This document shows positions 58,321 to 64,000 of a DNA stretch of 64,000 bases, piece after piece. Within the stretch, counting starts at the first letter, position 1; every line of letters begins with the position of its first letter. A program made the position numbers and the translations under genes. Where the stretch lies: assembly GCA_009746045.1 (NCBI GenBank), contig RPFO01000104.1:5648395-5712394 (forward strand), read 5' to 3'. Source of the stretch: Mesostigma viride. Lineage: Eukaryota; Streptophyta; Mesostigmatophyceae; Mesostigmatales; Mesostigmataceae. The notes under the pieces are model-generated. The model was not told the DNA's origin. It ran no database searches and was given only the letters and a program-made list of their open reading frames with translations.

Positions 58321-60198
58321 CTTCGCCAGCAGAACCGCACTGCCCACCGAGAAAGGTACGGTGGCGAGGTAGCGGGTAAAGCGGGGGTCAAAGGGGGGCG
58401 TGAACGTATGGCCCGACGCCAGCCTAAGGGACACCAGACGCCCGCTCCTTTGCCGCTCACTAACGGGAACCCTAGCAGCTGCACTCTTCGTGACATCTGA
58501 CAGCACCCCTGATGTCTGCCCCGTAGACACCTGGCCGGTACGTTCCCCGGGACCAGCTGCCGACACCGCTGATGCCGATGCCGCTGATGTCACCGCTGAT
58601 ACCACGCTCCTGTCGGCCGAGCCTGTCGTGGATGTCGCGACGGTGGCACCAGCGCGGCCTGATGAGCCCACACTTCTGTCGTTCAAGCCTGTCCCAAATG
58701 CCGCATCCCTTGATGGCTCATTCGTCGTGCCGGCGGCTGGGCCTGTGTAGCCCCCGCTGCTGTCATCCGCAGCTGCGGTGGTCGAGCGTGCATTCCTGTC
58801 ATCTGTGACTGTGGTGGCTGAGCCAATGCTGGGCCGATCGAGGGTGACCCCCTGACCCATTCTCGCATCGCTGTCGGGCCCAACAGTGGAGCCCATGCTC
58901 CTGTCGGCCGTGGCGGCGGCCGTGCCTGATCCCGCGCTATTTCTGGCACCCGCGTGGCCTGTGCTCCACCAGGGCAACTGGGTGGGCATTGTCGTTGCCG
59001 TGGAGGTGCCTGTTGGAACCTCTTTGCTGTCGGTGACGGCTGGGGCAAGTTCCTCTTGAACAGGGGCTGCCTTGCCAAGCGGTCTTTCTCTTAGTGCGGT
59101 TGTATCCTCATCAAGCACATCCCAGGCCTGCGCCATCTCCCCGTGCTCACCATTCCCATCTTCGCCGCCGCTGCTGCGGCCGTCACTCCAAGTGGTACCA
59201 GCCTTCCCACTTGCATGACCATCGTACCCATTGTCACCATCCATCTCATGGTCACCTTGATGGGCGTCGGGGCCACCACCCTGGTCGGCGTAGTCGATGG
59301 GCTCCCATAGGAGCACGTCCGAGACTCCGTTGGACTGTTGCGGATGCGGCGTCTGCATGAGGCCAGCACCAGGACCCGCAGAGGAGGCACCGTCGCTAAT
59401 GCTGTCGCCGTCATCGTCCAGGGGCTCAATGTGCCAGGGGCCAGCAATTGTGGAAGCTGCGATAGGTGTCGGCTGGCTGCCAGCATTAATATTATTATTA
59501 TTACTATTGGTCCGCTCGCGTAGCCGCATCAAGGCATTCCAGTAACCCGCGGGCTTGGGGGGCGCGTCATTCGAGGGTGCTTCGCGGGAGGTTTCCTGGT
59601 AATTTTCTGTTGCGGGGGCCGTCAAAGGGATATGTGAAGGCAGCGTCGCAGGCAATGTCGTGGGCGCTACTGCAGGCGCCATCACTGACGAGTCCCTCAA
59701 TGAGCGAGAGAAAGAGGCCGCCCTAGCTACATCCTGTTCATGATGAAACGTTTCATCGGGCTCGTCAGCATGTTCGACTCCCGAGATGGCGGTGATGTCG
59801 TCAAACGCGGCATCGACTCCACGACTAATCACCTTCGCGGGGCGCAATTCAGCGTCTGGATTGAGTGCATGAAAATCCCCGGTATCGACCTCACTCTTGA
59901 CAGAAGGAACCGTTGGCAGAGGCTTCGCCGCACCTCCAAGCGTCCTAAACTCGACCCTGGGCTGCCCAGCAGTTTTCGAGCTCAGCATGATCCAGACCTG
60001 CGAGTAGTAGTTGTGTCGGCCGTCGAGCCGGATGTACAGGGCCATGCAAGCCGCGGCTATCAATAACGTCCAGATCAGGCGCATACATAGCCGGGAACCA
60101 CGAAACGGCGCATCGCGCGTGCCCTGACGTCTACCAAACGACGAGGACCCGCCGGATGCCCCCGATACCCGCGTGCGTGGACGTGTGGCTGCCCTCAT
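58321..60198 (-). CDS. GT29 gene, exon 1: type II anchor, stem, start of cadherin-like domain
   Basis: The ATG at 60198 opens 626 codons to donor AAG/GTGAGA. Residues 1-38 are Arg/Ser-rich and cytosolic. Residues about 38-57 (MRLIWTLLIAAACMALYIRL) are a single signal-anchor helix. This is type II topology, as expected for Golgi glycosyltransferases. A disordered Ser/Thr/Ala/Gly stem of some 500 residues follows, including SNNNNIN from an ATT microsatellite. The last 45 residues, RLVSLRLASGHTFTPPFDPR then FTRYLATVPFSVGSAVLLAK, match the opening of the cadherin-like beta-sandwich domain ('L..L..s.G...P.Fdp....Y...Vp'). Reading through the donor gives 24 more codons before a stop. Confidence 0.85.
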
Positions 60199-61305
60199 TA
60201 TTGCTTTCTAGCCGTTGTTAGAAAACAAAATATTCATGCCGCATGTCTAGTAACCAATTCATGAAGGAGACTTCCGACATTGCATCGTAAAATATGGGGC
60301 ATTTGGTCCGATGCGACTTTGTGAGGGTTGTTGCAGCACATAATTTCTGCGGCATACGCTGGCGGAGCTGGCCATGATTGTGTGTGCGCGTTCAATTAAC
60401 TGGCTTGGGTGCATTTACAGGTTACAGGACTAATGGCCACTATAGATTCTCTGCTGCCCATGTGCGGCGTGGGACACAACAACAACAACAACAATGGCCG
60501 AGCTGGTCCAAGCAGTTAAGACGGGCGCCTAGTACGGCCGATGCAATATTATGGAGTACGAGAGGCTGAGAAGTGTGTCTGTAATATATTTTGGATCTCT
60601 GACGTCTGAGCCGCTTGATCTTGACAAGTTGCCCTGAAGATCTTACAGCACATGATGCCGTTTGTTGGAATAATTGCTGGAATATGGATCGATCACGTGC
60701 CTGGAGTCGAGAGCCAGGGAGAATCTTGCGGCTTGCCGCGAGCTTCCGGCCAATTATATTACGTTGTACAGTGCTTACCTGTACTCCATGCAAGATCCTT
60801 CTTCAATCTTGCCTTGTCCCCTTAGCTCTCGCGCGTATTGGACTTTCATTTTTAGCTGCGCTCTGCGTTCCCAATTTGCTGCCGCGACTTACCCAACTTA
60901 CAACTGGACGACATGGAACATGCGCAGTGAAGCCCGGGATGTTTATTTTGAGAAATCCTGCACCAGCGTGGGGAAGCACTCGCATTATGGATGTTTGAGT
61001 GTCACCGCAAATTTAATAGTATACTTGCTTAGTTGAAATGTGATGGGATGTGCCAGTGCGTATAACAAACGACTAATACTTTTTGCCGAAACAGATAATC
61101 CGAGTAGCTTATGTCAAGGATGTGTTCCCCTTCTGGCGAGCGATAGGCGGCACTGGGGTCTTTGTCAAGCTTGGATAACCGCATAGCGAATGTCAATATG
61201 GCGGAGTCATTGATGCGGTGACACAAATCGTCGCAATGGTGGACACTATCCGCTTTAAGAGTGTAAAATAACGGTAGTCAAAGGATTGTCTACAGCGGTA
61301 TCGAC
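60199..61305. promoter_or_regulatory. Shared upstream region of two divergent genes
   Basis: 1.1 kb separates two start codons that point away from each other, so both promoters must lie here. No TATA box or defined element could be assigned. A short (ACA)n run at about 60475-60490 precedes a sequence resembling a tRNA A box without a B box. Confidence 0.5.
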
Positions 61306-62802
61306 ATGGCGCGCCCTTTTAGCGCCATGCCTTCTTCGAAAGACGGACGCTCCTCTTTCAGTCCGTCGAAGAAGCCCGCTGAGTTCAGCTTTCCGGACGG
61401 GTTCGGCGAGCCGATAGTCGTCAGGCCATCGACCGTTGGAGGATCCCGGTCCACGGGGCTGTTTGTGCGACCTTCGAGCCCCCAACGGACGGACAAGAAA
61501 GAGGATTTCTCGAGAAACGGGCGGGCGGACTCCTCTTTGCACTCTCCCTCCGACTCTGGCAAGCCGCTGCGACCGGGGTCCGCCGTTCCCAAACTCAACA
61601 AAACGTGGGCAAATCCACGGATGCCCCACCACGGAAGCCCCACCAGCTGCTCCCAGGAGCTCCCCCCCCAGCTCGTCGTCTCCCGCCCAGGCACCGCCAA
61701 CCTCCTCCGCAAGGAGCAGTCCTCCCCCGACGTCTCTTCCCGTTCCGAGCTCAGCGGCGTCCACAGCAAGTCGGACGCGCGGCTGAGCACCGGGTTTCGC
61801 AAGTCGGCCGACGTGTGGGGTGACGGCAGCAGCAAGAAGAAACCGAGCGGGGCGACATCATCCTCGTTAACTGGTGACGTCATCAAGTGGAACCCCGAGA
61901 ACCGGAGCAGCGTGCTCGAGCTCCAGTCGCGCATCGAACAGTCGCGGCTCGAGGCCCAGAATGCTGTTCACGGATCCCCCTCCTCCTATAGTGGTGGTTA
62001 TAGTAATGCTGGCCACAGCTCCTCGTATAACCATACTGGCTCCTCCTCTCATGGTAGCGGTTCCCCGTTTGGCGACCCCACAAATGATGGCGCCCAGTTC
62101 AACTCCCCCTTCTCGTTTGACCCATCCTCCACCGGGGGGTCCCATCCCCCCCCTGACCCCCCCCCCTTGACCGAGCAAGCCAGCTACTCCGCGGGCGCGG
62201 GCGTGAGCCGCCGCAAGATCTCCATCTCCACTGCATCACCCCATGTCGTGGGGGACCCCGGCTCGCCCTTCAACACCGCACTGAGCCCCAAGGCGGGCGC
62301 CACCTGGGCGAGCAACCCGCCCCCGATATCTGCCGTGACGACCCCCTCCGGATTCCTGGACGTCTGGCCCGCGACCAGCACGAATAACCGACGGGTGACG
62401 TACACCGTGGAGGCTGTGGCCGCGGGTCAGCTGACCCGCCACGAGCGTGGTTCCCGTCCCACGCTATTTCTATCCCTGGAGAACGCGTTGAACGCGACGC
62501 TGGCAGGGATCGTCCACGCAGCCGACAAGGAGTGGGGCCACCTGACCCCCGCGCAGAGGAAACTCCGCGCAGACGCCGAGTCAGTCGCGGCGCACCGGAC
62601 GCTTCTCATGGGGCTTGCGGAGAATTTTGCGACCTACCGCCCGCTGTTGCTGCGTGTCGCGTGCGCGTATGATGACATGATCGCGCGGGAGGAGAAGGCG
62701 AGGGCGGACGTGCTGCAGCTGGAGGAGGAGCTGGAGGAGTTGCTGGCGGACCACAAGCGCGAGCTGGCAGCCGCCACGCTGCAGTCGCAGGCCAGCATCC
62801 AC
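61306..62802 (+). CDS. Putative ciliary/centrosomal coiled-coil protein, first exon (TSNAXIP1_N-like)
   Basis: The ATG at 61306 opens 499 codons ending at the consensus donor CAC/GTGAGT. Residues 1-370 are Ser/Pro/Gly-rich and disordered. Residues about 380-499 are helical: RPTLFLSLENALNATLAGIV, then AAHRTLLMGLAENFATYRPL, LLRVACAYDDMI and a Glu/Leu coiled coil. The 'R..L...L...F..Y.pLL..v...Yd.mi' arrangement resembles the N-terminal domain of translin-associated factor X-interacting protein 1 (TSNAXIP1), a family linked to cilia and centrosomes. That assignment is by pattern only. The rest of the gene lies beyond the window. Without splicing the frame ends at about 62847. Confidence 0.6.

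Positions 62803-64000
<1,198 letters not shown>

Noticed and set aside
60485-60560. tRNA-like sequence (TGGCCGAGCTGG followed by TCCAAG)
   Set aside because: It resembles a Leu/Ser tRNA A box, but no B box, acceptor stem or anticodon arm could be found.

Overview
The window is eukaryotic nuclear DNA: GC-rich, with GT-AG introns, non-LTR and piggyBac transposon remnants and many minisatellites. A Golgi-type family 29 glycosyltransferase (GT29) beside a putative ciliary gene suggests a flagellate microalga, most likely green. That placement is inference. No bacterial features, CRISPR array, rRNA or convincing tRNA were seen.

Layout. 1-7828 is a transposon nest. It holds two L1-type ORF1 pseudogenes tail to tail, a 3.3-kb piggyBac element inserted in the left one at TTAA, two 3'-end fragments and the C-terminal end of a reverse transcriptase ORF. 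From 8119 to 60198, on the minus strand, I assemble one roughly 52-kb gene of about 17 exons and 3,400 codons from splice sites and reading phase. In order it encodes a type II membrane anchor, a long disordered stem, cadherin-like beta-sandwich modules, a very large low-complexity exon with a coiled coil and a His-rich 13-residue repeat, and a C-terminal GT29 (sialyltransferase-like) domain with recognisable L and S motifs. Sixteen exons are placed; one small exon after motif L is unresolved. From 61306, on the plus strand, a divergent gene begins; its first exon ends in a coiled-coil region resembling the TSNAXIP1 N-terminal domain. Its first intron holds a G21 run and a long (TC)n tract up to the window end.

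The dominant object is a 26.5-kb array of about 1,205 copies of a 22-bp unit (30286-56801). It lies inside intron 2 of the GT29 gene and separates two halves of one cadherin-like module. Because 22 is not a multiple of 3 and the unit lacks stops, the array is open for thousands of codons on both strands; these giant ORFs are artefacts. Most other introns of the gene carry their own unrelated tandem repeat.

Five places where real-looking reading frames break all fall at C/G homopolymers, and each is repaired by adding one base. That points to homopolymer undercalling in a long-read assembly, so the glycosyltransferase gene, and perhaps the piggyBac transposase, may be intact in the organism.
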